Assembly (NCBI RefSeq): GCF_002914525.1
Contig: NZ_LODW01000055.1
Coordinates: forward strand, 24,628-88,627
Length of the DNA stretch: 64,000 nucleotides
Direction: 5' to 3'
DNA from: Rhizobium hidalgonense
Lineage (GTDB): Bacteria; Pseudomonadota; Alphaproteobacteria; Rhizobiales; Rhizobiaceae
Shown here: positions 18,751 to 27,218 of the stretch, one piece after another
How the letters are laid out: the number at the start of each line of letters is the position of its first letter
How positions within the stretch are numbered: the stretch's first letter is position 1
Program-made: the position numbers and the translations under genes
Notes under the pieces: model-generated
Told to the model about the DNA's origin: nothing
The model's database searches: none
The model's input: the letters and a program-made list of their open reading frames with translations, nothing else

Positions 18751-18779
18751 TCAAGGCCGGGCGATATGCCCGGCCTTGA
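18751..18779 (-). terminator. Perfect hairpin downstream of ctpA
   Basis: A 12-bp perfect stem TCAAGGCCGGGC / GCCCGGCCTTGA with a 5-nt loop lies 10 bp past the ctpA stop. The following minus-strand run (CCCTTTCTG) is T-poor, so it may be a partial terminator or an mRNA-end stabiliser rather than a full stop before the deacetylase gene. Confidence 0.55.
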
Positions 18780-18788
18780 GATGATGCA

Positions 18789-20111
18789 TTACTTGGCGAC
18801 GACGGCCTTATCCGGGTTCGGCGGGAAGGCCGGATCGGTCTTCTTGCCGCGCAGCAGATCGAGCGCGTAGTTGAGCTGAACGTCGTCCTTCGGGTCCGGC
18901 GGCACATAGGCAACGGAGCCGGAACCTTCGTCGGTCTCGCTCTGGCCCTTGATATGGCCGCGCAGGCTGGATTCGCCTTCGGTCACCATCTTGCCCTGCA
19001 GTTCCTCCGGCAGCGGCTCCTCGACCTTGATGTCGGGGGTGATGCCGGTGCCCTGGATCGAGCGACCGGACGGCGTGTAGTAGAGCGCCGTGGTCAGGCG
19101 CAGCGCGCCGTTTTCGCCGAGCGGGATGATCGTCTGGACCGAACCCTTGCCGAAGGAGCGCGTGCCGAGAACGGTGGCGCGGCGCAGATCCTGAAGAGCG
19201 CCGGCGACGATTTCCGATGCGGAAGCCGAACCGCCATTGATCAGCACGATAACCGGCTTGCCATCCGTCAGGTCGCCCGGGCCGGCATTGAAGCGGCGGG
19301 TTTCATCGGGATTGCGGCCGCGGGTCGAAACCACTTCGCCGCGCTGCAGCAGCGCATCGGAGACGTTAATCGCCTGGTCGAGCAGACCGCCGGGGTTGAG
19401 GCGCAGGTCGAGGACATAACCCTTCAGCTTGTCGGCCGGAACGGTGTCCTTGATCTTCTTGATCGCCTTTTCCATGTCGGGATAGGTCTTCTCGGTGAAG
19501 GAAATGATGCGGAGATAACCGACATCGTCCTCGACACGCGACTTGACGGCCTGGACGGCGACGACGTCGCGGACGATCGTCAGCTCGATCGGCTTGTCGG
19601 CACCCTTGCGGATCAGCGTCAGCTTGATCGGCGTGTTGACGGCGCCGCGCATCTTCTCGACGGCGTCTTCCAGCTTCAGGCCACGCACGGACTGGCCGTC
19701 GATCTCGGAGATATAGTCGCCGGCAAGAACGCCGGCCTTGGCGGCGGGCGTATCGTCGATCGGGGTGATGACCTTGACGAGCTCGTCTTCCATCGTGACT
19801 TCGATGCCGAGACCGCCGAACTCACCCTTGGTCTGGGTGCGCATGTCTTCGGCGTCTTTCGCATTCATGTAGCTCGAATGCGGGTCGAGCGAGGAGAGCA
19901 TGCCGTTGATGGCGTTCTCGATCAGCTTGTCTTCGGCAGGCGGCGTCACATACTGGGCGCGCACACGCTCGAAGACATCGCCGAACACCGAGAGTTCCTT
20001 GTATGTCGAGGATCCGGCCGCTTCCGCCGGCACACCCGCCGAGTAAATGACGCTCATGGCGGTCGCACCCATCAATGCGCCGACCAGAACAAGAGAAGCC
20101 CTACGAATCAT
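18789..20111 (-). CDS. ctpA: Carboxy-terminal processing peptidase (S41)
   Basis: This protein is 440 aa from ATG 20111 (MIRRASLVLVG), which has GGAAAGG upstream. An earlier in-frame start at 20186 lies inside envC and is rejected. The layout is an N-terminal signal anchor (about residues 1-30), a PDZ domain (FGGLGIEVTMEDELVKVITP ... DTPAAKAGVLAGDYI), and the S41 core. The core has the catalytic Ser in NGGSASASEIVAGAL and the Lys in GTRSFGKGSVQT. It is a periplasmic serine protease; CtpA proteins degrade cell-wall hydrolases or process C-termini. Its start overlaps the envC stop by 11 nt. Confidence 0.95.
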   Translation of the reverse strand: MIRRASLVLVGALMGATAMSVIYSAGVPAEAAGSSTYKELSVFGDVFERVRAQYVTPPAEDKLIENAINGMLSSLDPHSSYMNAKDAEDMRTQTKGEFGGLGIEVTMEDELVKVITPIDDTPAAKAGVLAGDYISEIDGQSVRGLKLEDAVEKMRGAVNTPIKLTLIRKGADKPIELTIVRDVVAVQAVKSRVEDDVGYLRIISFTEKTYPDMEKAIKKIKDTVPADKLKGYVLDLRLNPGGLLDQAINVSDALLQRGEVVSTRGRNPDETRRFNAGPGDLTDGKPVIVLINGGSASASEIVAGALQDLRRATVLGTRSFGKGSVQTIIPLGENGALRLTTALYYTPSGRSIQGTGITPDIKVEEPLPEELQGKMVTEGESSLRGHIKGQSETDEGSGSVAYVPPDPKDDVQLNYALDLLRGKKTDPAFPPNPDKAVVAK

Positions 20112-21531
20112 TGCGTGCCTTTCCAGTGTCTTTGGCGGTCCACCATGGTCGGGAATCGACCGGTTTACCGTCCTTTCGAAATTCAATGTAAAGCGTTGGC
20201 CGGTCCGTTTCCAGCGCCAATGCAGTTGCGCTTGCCACTCTTTTCGCGCCCATCACGGCGAGCGGCTCGCCGGAGAAAACGAATTTTCCCTGACGGGTAT
20301 TGATCGTATCCATTCCCGAGAGAACCAGGTGGTAGCCGTCGCCGGTGTCGAGGATGATCATCTGGCCGTAACTGCGGAAAGCGCCGGCGAAAACCACCAG
20401 GCCATCGGCCGGCGCCGTCACCACGGTTTCCGGATTGGTGGCGACCGTCATGCCCATGGCTTCGTGCCCGGTACCGTCGGCATCGCCGAACTGGCGCAGG
20501 ATATCGCCCGCAACGGGCACCTCCAATTTCGCCTTCAATTCTCCGAACGGATATGCGGGGGCAATGCGGTTTTTATCGGGCACACCGCTGTCGGCCAGGG
20601 CCTTGGCCTGGGCGCGCTGCTCGTCGGTCATCAGCTTGCGGTTTTCCTCCGCCTGGCGGGCGGCTGCGGCGGCATCCCGCACCGAAGCGATCTCGGATTC
20701 CATCGAGGCAACGAGGCCCTCAAGGCTGGTCGCCTTGCCGGCCAGTTCCTCGGAGCGCTTTTTCTCGGCCGTGAGATCAGCGGCATTGCTGCGGCTGAGC
20801 TTGTCGTTTTCGGCAAGCAGCAGATCCATGCGCCGCTCTTCCTCGATCCCGTTCGTCATCGTCGCTGTCAGGTCGGCCTTCGCGGCAGCGCTGGCGGTCT
20901 GCAATGCGGCGAGGCTTGCAAGGTCGGCGGCAAGCTTGTCGGTCTCCTTGCGGATGCCCGGCACGACGGCGCCGAGCAGGATGGCGCTGCGCACCGAGGC
21001 GAGCGCATCATCGGGGGTGACCAGCAAAGCGGGCGGCGGGTTGCGACCCATGCGCTGGAGAGCTGCCAGCACCTCGGCCAAAAGGCCACGGCGTTCGTGC
21101 AGCGAACGGCGGATGCCATCCTGCTTGACGCCGAGATCGGCAAGCTTCTTCTCGCTTTCGAGGATCTGCTTCTCGAGCCCCTTGCGGCGGGCGGCGGAAT
21201 CGATCAGCGCCTGGCGGATGCTTTGCGTGCTCTTTTCCAGATCGGCGATGCTTTGCTGGAGTTCGCTCACCTTGTCGGAGGAAAGACTTATGGTTTTCGA
21301 CAGGGTTTCGAGTTCGGCACGGGTCTGGTCGCGTTTGGCGGTGAGTTCGGCGGCCGGATCGGGCGGCGGCCCGGCTGCCGGCTGGGGCGCGGATTGCGCC
21401 GACGCTTCCGGGGCTGCATCCTGCGCCCGGACGATGAAGGGATTTGCCGCCACGACGATGACCGCGACACCAAAACCGGCCGCAATAGCCGGCAGGATCA
21501 TGCGGTGTCGCTTGGTTGCTGTTGTCGTCAT
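20101..21531 (-). CDS. EnvC-like murein hydrolase activator (degenerate LytM/M23)
   Basis: This 476-aa exported protein has a signal/anchor segment at about residues 11-36 and an Ala/Pro-rich stretch. A long coiled coil follows (about residues 55-300, with LETLSKTISLSSDKVSELQQ and many Glu/Lys/Ala heptads), and then a C-terminal LytM-like domain (GHEAMGMTVA, VTAPADGLVVFAGAFRSYGQ, LYIEFRKDGKPVD). The zinc ligands of active M23 peptidases are incomplete: the HxxxD Asp and the HxH pair are replaced. This matches EnvC/NlpD-type activators that switch on amidases at the division site. The 11-nt overlap with ctpA implies coupled translation of an activator and a protease. Confidence 0.88.
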   Translation of the reverse strand: MTTTATKRHRMILPAIAAGFGVAVIVVAANPFIVRAQDAAPEASAQSAPQPAAGPPPDPAAELTAKRDQTRAELETLSKTISLSSDKVSELQQSIADLEKSTQSIRQALIDSAARRKGLEKQILESEKKLADLGVKQDGIRRSLHERRGLLAEVLAALQRMGRNPPPALLVTPDDALASVRSAILLGAVVPGIRKETDKLAADLASLAALQTASAAAKADLTATMTNGIEEERRMDLLLAENDKLSRSNAADLTAEKKRSEELAGKATSLEGLVASMESEIASVRDAAAAARQAEENRKLMTDEQRAQAKALADSGVPDKNRIAPAYPFGELKAKLEVPVAGDILRQFGDADGTGHEAMGMTVATNPETVVTAPADGLVVFAGAFRSYGQMIILDTGDGYHLVLSGMDTINTRQGKFVFSGEPLAVMGAKRVASATALALETDRPTLYIEFRKDGKPVDSRPWWTAKDTGKARNDS

Positions 21532-21649
21532 GCGGGTCTGGGCACTCTTTCAAATCTCGCGGAGCCTAAGCTGATTTGGCACGCTTTGCCAGAAAGTTCG
21601 AAGCAGAATGGTCCGGCGGCTCAACACGGCTGCGTGACAATGCGACGCA

Positions 21650-22132
21650 TCAGACGCGGTGATAGGGGTGGCCGGACAGGATGGTGACGGCGCGATAAAG
21701 TTGTTCGGCGATCAGCGTGCGGACGAGCTGATGCGGCCAGGTCATTTTGCCCAGGCACAGCGTGGCGTCGGCACGGTCGTAGAGGGAAGGATCGAGGCCG
21801 TCGGCGCCGCCGATGGCGATGGTCAGGTCGCGTTTACCCTGGTCGCGATAGGAGCCCAGCAGGTTGGCGAAGGCTTCGCTGTCGAGCCCCTTGCCGCGTT
21901 CATCGAGAAGAATGAGGATGCTGCCATCGGCAAGCGATTTCAACAGCAGTGCCGCCTCCTCGCGTTTGCGGGTTTCCGCGTTGGAGGCGCGGCTTTCGGC
22001 GACTTCGGCAACACGGGTAAATTCGAGGCCGACGGCAGGACCGGCCTTGGCGAAACGGTCGAAATAACGGGCCGCAAGATCCTTTTCGGGGCCGGACTTC
22101 AGCCGTCCCACCGCAAAAAGACCAACTCGCAT
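21650..22132 (-). CDS. rlmH: 23S rRNA (pseudouridine1915-N3)-methyltransferase
   Basis: This protein is 160 aa from ATG 22132 (MRVGLFAVGRLKSG), which has AGGAGCGG upstream; the longer frame to 22216 has no support. It is a SPOUT-class dimeric enzyme that methylates pseudouridine 1915 in helix 69 of 23S rRNA on 70S ribosomes using S-adenosylmethionine. The SAM-binding knot shows ILLDERGKGLDSEAFA, IAIGGADGLDPSLYDRAD and the conserved C-terminus EQLYRAVTILSGHPYHR. It follows rsfS on the same strand, the conserved bacterial order. Confidence 0.95.
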   Translation of the reverse strand: MRVGLFAVGRLKSGPEKDLAARYFDRFAKAGPAVGLEFTRVAEVAESRASNAETRKREEAALLLKSLADGSILILLDERGKGLDSEAFANLLGSYRDQGKRDLTIAIGGADGLDPSLYDRADATLCLGKMTWPHQLVRTLIAEQLYRAVTILSGHPYHRV

Positions 22133-22248
22133 GCATCCGCTCCTTGCTGATGCGGCACGTCGGGCGCACGAGGCGCCGCCGGCCGGTTTCTCATGTTTCC
22201 GGCCAGCCAATGCCACATTTCAAGCGCCGGACAAATGCCGGCCGCCTG

Positions 22249-22692
22249 TCAGTGCCGTGTTTCTTCATCCATATCCGGAGCCGCCCACATCTTTTCGATG
22301 TTGTAGAACTCGCGGATTTCCGGGCGGAACACGTGCACGATAATGTCACCGGTGTCGATCAGGACCCAATCGCCGCCTTCCTGACCTTCAACGCGGGCCG
22401 TGCCGAGGCCGTCGTCCTTAAGGTCGGTCAGCAGATGATCCGAGATTGCCATGACATGCCTGTTCGAGCGGCCGGAGACGACGATCATGTAGTCTCCCAG
22501 CGCCGATTTTCCGGCAATGTCGATGGTGACGATATCTTCAGCTTTGGAGTCCTCGAGGCTGGCGAGGACGGTTTCTAGGGCGCGGGCGGCGGCATCGGCG
22601 CCACGTTCCGCACTCTTCGGGATAACGGCGAACGTTTTTCCCTTGGCGTGTACTGTTGTCAGTTTATTCCCTTTCCTGGAGTGACAAACCAT
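22249..22692 (-). CDS. rsfS: Ribosomal silencing factor
   Basis: This is an RsfS (Iojap, DUF143) protein that binds L14 and blocks joining of the ribosomal subunits under starvation. Family segments are ALETVLASLEDSKAEDIVTI, SALGDYMIVVSGRSNRHVMA, EGQEGGDWVLIDTGDIIVHV and FRPEIREFYNIEKMW. The start is uncertain. ATG 22692 (MVCHSRKG) gives 147 aa but has no Shine-Dalgarno. A CTG at 22662 (reads MTTVHAKGKT) has AGGAAAGGG at good spacing and fits the family N-terminus better. It precedes rlmH. Confidence 0.93.
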   Translation of the reverse strand: MVCHSRKGNKLTTVHAKGKTFAVIPKSAERGADAAARALETVLASLEDSKAEDIVTIDIAGKSALGDYMIVVSGRSNRHVMAISDHLLTDLKDDGLGTARVEGQEGGDWVLIDTGDIIVHVFRPEIREFYNIEKMWAAPDMDEETRH

Positions 22693-22901
22693 GCACAACA
22701 CGAGATCCGATCGAGACCGGATCATGGTTAAGATAGGCATCAAACCATTAATGTTTCAAGACGTGCTAAGATACAGATCGAGCAAAAAACCGATCCGGCG
22801 TCCGAATTGAAGAATATTGCCACGCGGGCTGCTTGTGCGGGCGGTGTACAGTTTCCATGCCGCAGCGTAAAGTGCGGCAAATTCCACGATCTCCGGATTC
22901 G

Positions 22902-23279
22902 ATGACCGACTCAGCCGCAAAAACCCTCGTGCCCGTCCTGCGAATCAGCTTCCCGGACGAGGATCGGCTCGGCCATGGCAAGATGGAACTGCTGGAACAT
23001 ATCCGCGCGACCGGATCGATCTCGGCGGCGGGGCGGGCGATGGACATGTCCTATCGGCGCGCATGGCTGCTGGTCAGCGAGATGAACCGGATGTTCTCAG
23101 AACAGGTAGTGGAATCGCAGCGTGGCGGCCAGAAGGGCGGCGGCGCGGCGCTGACGCCGTTCGGCGAGGAATTGCTCGAGCGTTTCCGCCGGATGGAAAA
23201 GACGATGCGCACGAGCCTTTCCGAAGATCTCGCCTGGCTTGAGGCCAAGCGCCACCTGAAGTCCGGCGAGCGCGGCTGA
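22902..23279 (+). CDS. ModE-like molybdate-responsive winged-helix regulator
   Basis: This 125-aa DNA-binding protein has the ModE N-terminal (LysR-type) winged helix: GHGKMELLEHIRATGSISAA, GRAMDMSYRRAWLLVSEMNR, then RGGQKGGGAALTPFGEELLERF. The molybdate-binding MOP domains of full ModE are missing, as in many short one-domain versions. Start MTDSAAKT at 22902 is preferred to ATG 22833. The gene runs tail to tail with modC with no gap (stop codons at 23277-23279 and 23280-23282), which supports control of the molybdate transporter. Confidence 0.8.
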   Translation: MTDSAAKTLVPVLRISFPDEDRLGHGKMELLEHIRATGSISAAGRAMDMSYRRAWLLVSEMNRMFSEQVVESQRGGQKGGGAALTPFGEELLERFRRMEKTMRTSLSEDLAWLEAKRHLKSGERG

Positions 23280-24347
23280 TCAGGCCTCGAGGGCAACCGT
23301 CTTGATGACGGCGAAGACGGTCTTGCCGGGCCGAAGATCGAGGCGTTCGCAGGACAGCGCGGTGATGCGCGAAAGAATGGCGTCGCCGCCGCAATCGAGC
23401 CGGATTTCCACGGTTCCGTCCTCGCTAGGGGACATCTGTTCTATCCTTGCTTCCAGGATATTCAGCGCGCTGAGGCCCTCGGGCCTTGTTGTCGCCAGCA
23501 TGACGTCGCGGGAGGGAACGCGGATGCGCACCGGTTTGCCCGGCGTTAGGGCCGCGCCGGGGATATGCAGCTGGCAGGATTTCAGTGCGACGGTCGACAG
23601 CCGGTGAAGCGCGTCGAAGCTTTCGACCGTGCCCTCGAGCAGTGAGCCCGCCTCTTTCCGGTCGGCCGCCGCTGAGGGGCGGCTCAATATGTCGACGGCC
23701 GGGCCTGTCGCTTCCACTTTGCCGTCGCTGAGGACGACCACCTGGTTTGCCAGCCGCGCTACCTCGGTGATCGAATGGCTGACATAGACGATCGGAATGT
23801 CCGTCTCGTCCCGCAATCGCTGGAGGTAAGGCAGGATCTCCGCCTTGCGCGCCGCGTCGAGGGCAGCGAGCGGCTCGTCCATCAACAGCAGCCGGGGTGC
23901 TGAGAGAAGGGCGCGGCCGATGGCGACGCGCTGCTTCTCGCCGCCGGACAGTTTTGCGGGGCTGCGCTCCAGCAACGGCTCGATGCCGAGCAGGTCGACG
24001 ATGCGATCGAAGTTTTCGCCGCGTGCCGCTCTCGCCGCGAACCAGCGGCCATAGGAGAGATTGGCGCGGACGCTGAAATGCGGGAAGAGCCGGGCCTCCT
24101 GGAAGACATAACCGAAGCGGCGGCGATGTTTCGGGACGAAGGTGCCGGCTGCGGTTTCGGTCAAGGCTTCGCCGTCCAGAATAACGCGACCCTCGTCCGG
24201 GCGGGCGAGGCCAGCGATGATGCGGATCAGCGAGGTCTTGCCCGAGCCGGAGCGGCCGAACAGCGCGGTAACGCCGCGCTCCGAAGTGAAGGCGGCGTTG
24301 AGCGAAAAGGCGCCGAGCCGCTGTTTTGCTTCGACGATCAGCGTCAT
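23280..24347 (-). CDS. modC: Molybdate ABC transporter ATP-binding protein
   Basis: This 355-aa ATPase couples ATP hydrolysis to molybdate uptake. Walker A is GRSGSGKTS, the signature is [17 protein letters not shown], Walker B is [13 protein letters not shown], and the switch His is in [10 protein letters not shown]-terminal MOP/TOBE domain follows (residues about 290-355), with the typical [11 protein letters not shown] and [17 protein letters not shown], which may bind oxyanion. It starts with a 4-nt overlap on modB (ATGA), so the two are co-translated. Apparent reading to 25070 upstream is only an open frame over modB. Confidence 0.94.
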   Translation of the reverse strand: MTLIVEAKQRLGAFSLNAAFTSERGVTALFGRSGSGKTSLIRIIAGLARPDEGRVILDGEALTETAAGTFVPKHRRRFGYVFQEARLFPHFSVRANLSYGRWFAARAARGENFDRIVDLLGIEPLLERSPAKLSGGEKQRVAIGRALLSAPRLLLMDEPLAALDAARKAEILPYLQRLRDETDIPIVYVSHSITEVARLANQVVVLSDGKVEATGPAVDILSRPSAAADRKEAGSLLEGTVESFDALHRLSTVALKSCQLHIPGAALTPGKPVRIRVPSRDVMLATTRPEGLSALNILEARIEQMSPSEDGTVEIRLDCGGDAILSRITALSCERLDLRPGKTVFAVIKTVALEA

Positions 24348-25045
24348 TCCGGATCGATCCTTTGGCCGGCGAGACGGGCGAGGAATTCGGAGGCGAGCAG
24401 GGCTGCCATGGAAATGATGATGGCGACGAGCGTCAGGCGTAGCGCGCCGGCATCGCCGCCCGGCACCTGGGTGAAGGTGTAAATCGCGGCCGACAGCGTC
24501 TGGGTTTCGCCTGGGATATTGGAGACGAAGGTGATCGTCGCGCCGAATTCCCCCATCGCCTTGGCGAAGGAAAGGATCATGCCGGTGATGATGCCGGGCA
24601 AGATCAGCGGCAGGGTAATCGTCAAAAAGACCCAGGCGGGACCGGCGCCGAGCGTTCCGGCCGCCTCTTCCAGCTTGCGGTCGACCGCCTCGATCGACAG
24701 GCGGATGCTGCGCACCATCAGCGGGAAGGCCATGACGGCACAGGCAAGCGCCGCGCCCGTCCAGCGGAAAGAAAGGACGATGCCGAGATACTGGTCGAGC
24801 AGACTGCCGATCGGACCGCGGCGGCCGAACAGGATGAGGAGAAGGAAACCGGTGACGACGGGAGGCAGGATCAGCGGCAGATGAACGATGCCGTTCAGCA
24901 CCGACTTGCCCCAGAAGCGGCCGCGGGCCAGCAGCAAAGCGACGAGAATGCCGAAGGGCAGGCTCGCCAGCATGGCGACGATCGAGACGCGCAGGCTGAG
25001 CAGGATCGCCGTCCATTCCTCGTCGCTCAGGCCGAATATATTCAA
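24344..25045 (-). CDS. modB: Molybdate ABC transporter permease
   Basis: This inner-membrane permease has about five helices and the EAA loop [20 protein letters not shown] that contacts ModC. Two starts compete. TTG 25045 (reads [14 protein letters not shown], 233 aa) has AAGGGAG about 10 nt upstream and starts where ModB proteins usually do. ATG 25075 (243 aa) has no ribosome site. Mid-segments [20 protein letters not shown] and [20 protein letters not shown] are strongly ModB-like. modA lies 286 bp upstream on the same strand, separated by a palindromic repeat. Confidence 0.93.
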   Translation of the reverse strand: MNIFGLSDEEWTAILLSLRVSIVAMLASLPFGILVALLLARGRFWGKSVLNGIVHLPLILPPVVTGFLLLILFGRRGPIGSLLDQYLGIVLSFRWTGAALACAVMAFPLMVRSIRLSIEAVDRKLEEAAGTLGAGPAWVFLTITLPLILPGIITGMILSFAKAMGEFGATITFVSNIPGETQTLSAAIYTFTQVPGGDAGALRLTLVAIIISMAALLASEFLARLAGQRIDPE

Positions 25046-25095
25046 ATGCGGTGTCTCCCTTGAAATCCAAGGCATGTTGAGGCGAGCCGAGACCA

Positions 25096-25232
25096 GCCCC
25101 TCATCCGCCTGCCGGCACCTTCTCCCCGCTCGCGGGGCGAAGGGGTGTGTCGCGGCCTCTCGGTTCCCGGCTCATGTCTGGTATGGCACGTCCCCTCGCC
25201 CCGTTTACGGGGGGAGGGTTAGGGTGAGGGGC
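25096..25232. repeat. Rhizobial mosaic palindromic repeat between modA and modB
   Basis: The block is bounded by inverted GCCCCTCA (25096-25103) and TGAGGGGC (25225-25232) and holds smaller hairpins, CTTCTCCCCG-CTCG-CGGGGCGAAG and CCCCGTTTACGGGG. The composition and layout match the short intergenic mosaic elements common in Rhizobium and related genera. It sits inside the mod operon, where folded RNA could stabilise the modA message or reduce modBC expression. Confidence 0.7.
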
Positions 25233-25330
25233 AGCTATCGGCACGAACCAGATGACTATCTGCGGCTCGTCTTAGTGAGCCTTGACGCTAAGCTGTCGCC
25301 CCTGATTCCGCAATCATCTCAACGTCTCAA

Positions 25331-26122
25331 TCACTTCAGAATGGTAAACCCCTGTGCCGTGAAATAGGCGGCTGCCTTGTCGGATTTCAGGAAGTCGAGA
25401 TAGGCTGCGGCATCCGGGTTCTTGCTTTCGGCGAGAATTGCGATGGGATAGATGATCGGCGGATGGGAATCGGCCGGGAAGGTACCGACGATGGCGACAC
25501 CTTTGTCGGCGGCGGCATCCGTCTGGTAGACGATGCCATAGGGGGCTTCGCCGCGGGAGACGAGAGCCAAGGCGGCGCGGACGCTTTCGGCGCCGGCGAC
25601 CTTGGTTTCCACCGATTTCCAGACGCCGAGTTTTTCCAGCGCAGCCATGCCGTATTTGCCGGCCGGAACCGATTTCGGTTCACCCATGGCCAGCCTGCCG
25701 TCACCCAAAAGCGCGGCAAGATCGAAGTCCTGCTTGATCTCGACCGGCTTGGCCTTGTCCTTTTCGGCAACGAGCACGATCCGGTTTCCAAGCAGGTTCG
25801 AACGGCTACCGGCCTTGATCAGGTTCTTCTTGGCGACGTAATCCATCCAGTCGCGGTCGGCGGAGATGAAAATATCGGCGGGGGCCGCGTTTTCGATCTG
25901 CTTGGCCAGCGCGCCACTTGCCGCATAGGAGGCGACGGCTTCCTTGCCGTTTTCCCTAGTCCAGGCGGCATTGGCGGCATCAAGCGCATCCTTGAGGCTC
26001 GCCGCCGCAAAGACGGTGAGCTTTTCGGCCGCGGCGGCCGGCGCTGCAAACGCCGCCGCGCCAAGCCACAGGGCCGATATCGCGGCGGTTGCCAGTTTCA
26101 TCCATCGGTGGCGATTCTGCAT
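25331..26122 (-). CDS. modA: Molybdate-binding periplasmic protein
   Basis: This is a 263-aa exported protein with a clear signal peptide (basic NRHRW, hydrophobic AAISALWLGAAAFAAP, cleavage near AAAAEK). The mature part begins LTVFAAASLKDALDAAN, the ModA hallmark that holds an oxyanion-binding Ser. AAPADIFISADRDWMDYV and SRGEAPYGIVYQTDA are also family segments. It captures molybdate (or tungstate) and delivers it to ModBC. ATG 26122 has GGGGAAG upstream. It is the first gene of modA-modB-modC. Confidence 0.95.
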   Translation of the reverse strand: MQNRHRWMKLATAAISALWLGAAAFAAPAAAAEKLTVFAAASLKDALDAANAAWTRENGKEAVASYAASGALAKQIENAAPADIFISADRDWMDYVAKKNLIKAGSRSNLLGNRIVLVAEKDKAKPVEIKQDFDLAALLGDGRLAMGEPKSVPAGKYGMAALEKLGVWKSVETKVAGAESVRAALALVSRGEAPYGIVYQTDAAADKGVAIVGTFPADSHPPIIYPIAILAESKNPDAAAYLDFLKSDKAAAYFTAQGFTILK

Positions 26123-26154
26123 GATTCACTTCCCCAAGGATCGAAATATTGCCA

Positions 26155-26165
26155 CGAATATAACG
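26155..26165 (-). promoter_or_regulatory. Possible ModE-type operator half-site upstream of modA
   Basis: Read on the minus strand, CGTTATATTCG lies 33 bp before modA and resembles the CGTTATAT half of known ModE boxes. A matching second half at the proper spacing is poor (an AT-rich GATATATC follows about 30 bp further upstream). The assignment is tentative. Confidence 0.3.
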
Positions 26166-26448
26166 GGTGGTGCGGTTTGGCTAGGGATATATCTGGAAAA
26201 ATATGACGGTGTGTTTCACGCAATGTCGATGCGCATGGCTTGGATTTGAAATAGGATTTTCTTGGGTGGAAATACCCGGCGGGCATTCTGCAGAGCGCAA
26301 GGCTCGCGGCGCCGTCGCCACCGCGACGATTATCTGCTGATAAAAACGCCACTTCCGGCGCCATTCTCCCGGATAGGATTGCAATCCGCGCATTGCTGCA
26401 ATGCAACAATCAATCTTCACCTTCGTGCGGAATCTGATAAAACAGACT

Positions 26449-26570
26449 CATCGAAACGGCTTCTCCTCCTCCCATAGCCGTTCGATAGGGTCGACAACAC
26501 TCCTCCTCCCAGTTGTCGATCGAGTTTATAAGCCCGACGGATCCTCCCCCGTCGGGCTTTCTCGTTTTCC
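26449..26570 (+). ncRNA. Trans-acting small RNA of the alpha-r14 (NfeR1/Smr14C) type
   Basis: There are three consecutive hairpins. Hairpin 1 pairs 26451-26461 with 26476-26485 (one bulged A). Hairpin 2 is a perfect 8-bp stem TCGACAAC / GTTGTCGA (26491-26498, 26512-26519). Hairpin 3 is a perfect 10-bp stem AGCCCGACGG / CCGTCGGGCT (26531-26540, 26549-26558) followed by TTCTCGTTTT, an intrinsic terminator. Each loop exposes a CCTCC run: CTCCTCCTCCC, TCCTCCTCCC, ATCCTCCC. This is the layout known for rhizobial alpha-r14 RNAs, about 120 nt, which base-pair with Shine-Dalgarno regions of many mRNAs. The 5' end is inferred and no strong promoter was recognised. It fills the modA-nadD gap (26123-26584), which holds no convincing ORF. 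Confidence 0.8.
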
Positions 26571-26584
26571 ACCTTCGTTAAAAT

Positions 26585-27217
26585 TTATTCGGCTTCGTCC
26601 GAGGCGCCGTTGCGGATTGCCGTCGAGCTCAGGCCGGAGCGCGGTCCGTGGATGAAGGTCCAGGCCGGCGCGGGTTTCTTCCAGAGAACCCGGGCATCAT
26701 CCTCGTCGACGCGGGCGAAATCGAAGGTCCTCGTCATTTTCGAGGAGAGGTAGGAGAGCGTCGCGCCCGGCCGGTCGATCACCGCGATCGGGAAGGTACG
26801 GGCAATCTCCTGCCATTTCTGCCATTTGTGAAAGGTCTGCAGGCTGTCGGCGCCCATGATCCAGATGAAATGCACATGCGGATTGCGGGCCTTGACGCGG
26901 GCAAGCGTGTTGGCGGTGTAGCTGACGCCGAGCGCCTGTTCGAAGGCGGTGACCTTGATGCGCGGATCGGGGGCAATGCGCTCGCTTTCGGCAATGCGTT
27001 CGGCAAGCGGTGCCAGCTGATTGCGGCTCTTCAGCGGATTGCCGGGGGTAACCATCCACCAGAGCTGGTCGAGGCCGAGCCGCTTGAGAGCGATCTCGGC
27101 GACCAGCGCGTGTCCCTGATGCGGTGGATTGAACGAGCCGCCGAACAGGCCGACGACCATGCCGCGCTCGCTGTGCGGCATGCGGAGATAATGCCGGTCC
27201 AAACTCTCCGCCGTCAC
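26585..27217 (-). CDS. nadD: Nicotinate-nucleotide adenylyltransferase
   Basis: This 210-aa nucleotidyltransferase converts nicotinate mononucleotide and ATP to deamido-NAD. The nucleotide-binding motif GGSFNPPHQGHALVAE, LWWMVTPGNPLKSR, FIWIMGADSLQTFHKW and the C-terminal LSSTAIRNG are all conserved. GTG 27217 begins one base after the proA stop; ATG 27181 (MPHSERG) is the alternative. The order proB-proA-nadD is conserved in alphaproteobacteria. Confidence 0.94.
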   Translation of the reverse strand: MTAESLDRHYLRMPHSERGMVVGLFGGSFNPPHQGHALVAEIALKRLGLDQLWWMVTPGNPLKSRNQLAPLAERIAESERIAPDPRIKVTAFEQALGVSYTANTLARVKARNPHVHFIWIMGADSLQTFHKWQKWQEIARTFPIAVIDRPGATLSYLSSKMTRTFDFARVDEDDARVLWKKPAPAWTFIHGPRSGLSSTAIRNGASDEAE

Positions 27218-27218
27218 G

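Noticed and set aside
26401..26655. 84-codon frame over the small-RNA region
   Set aside because: It has no ribosome site and its sequence is fully explained by the three hairpins and the nadD 3' end.
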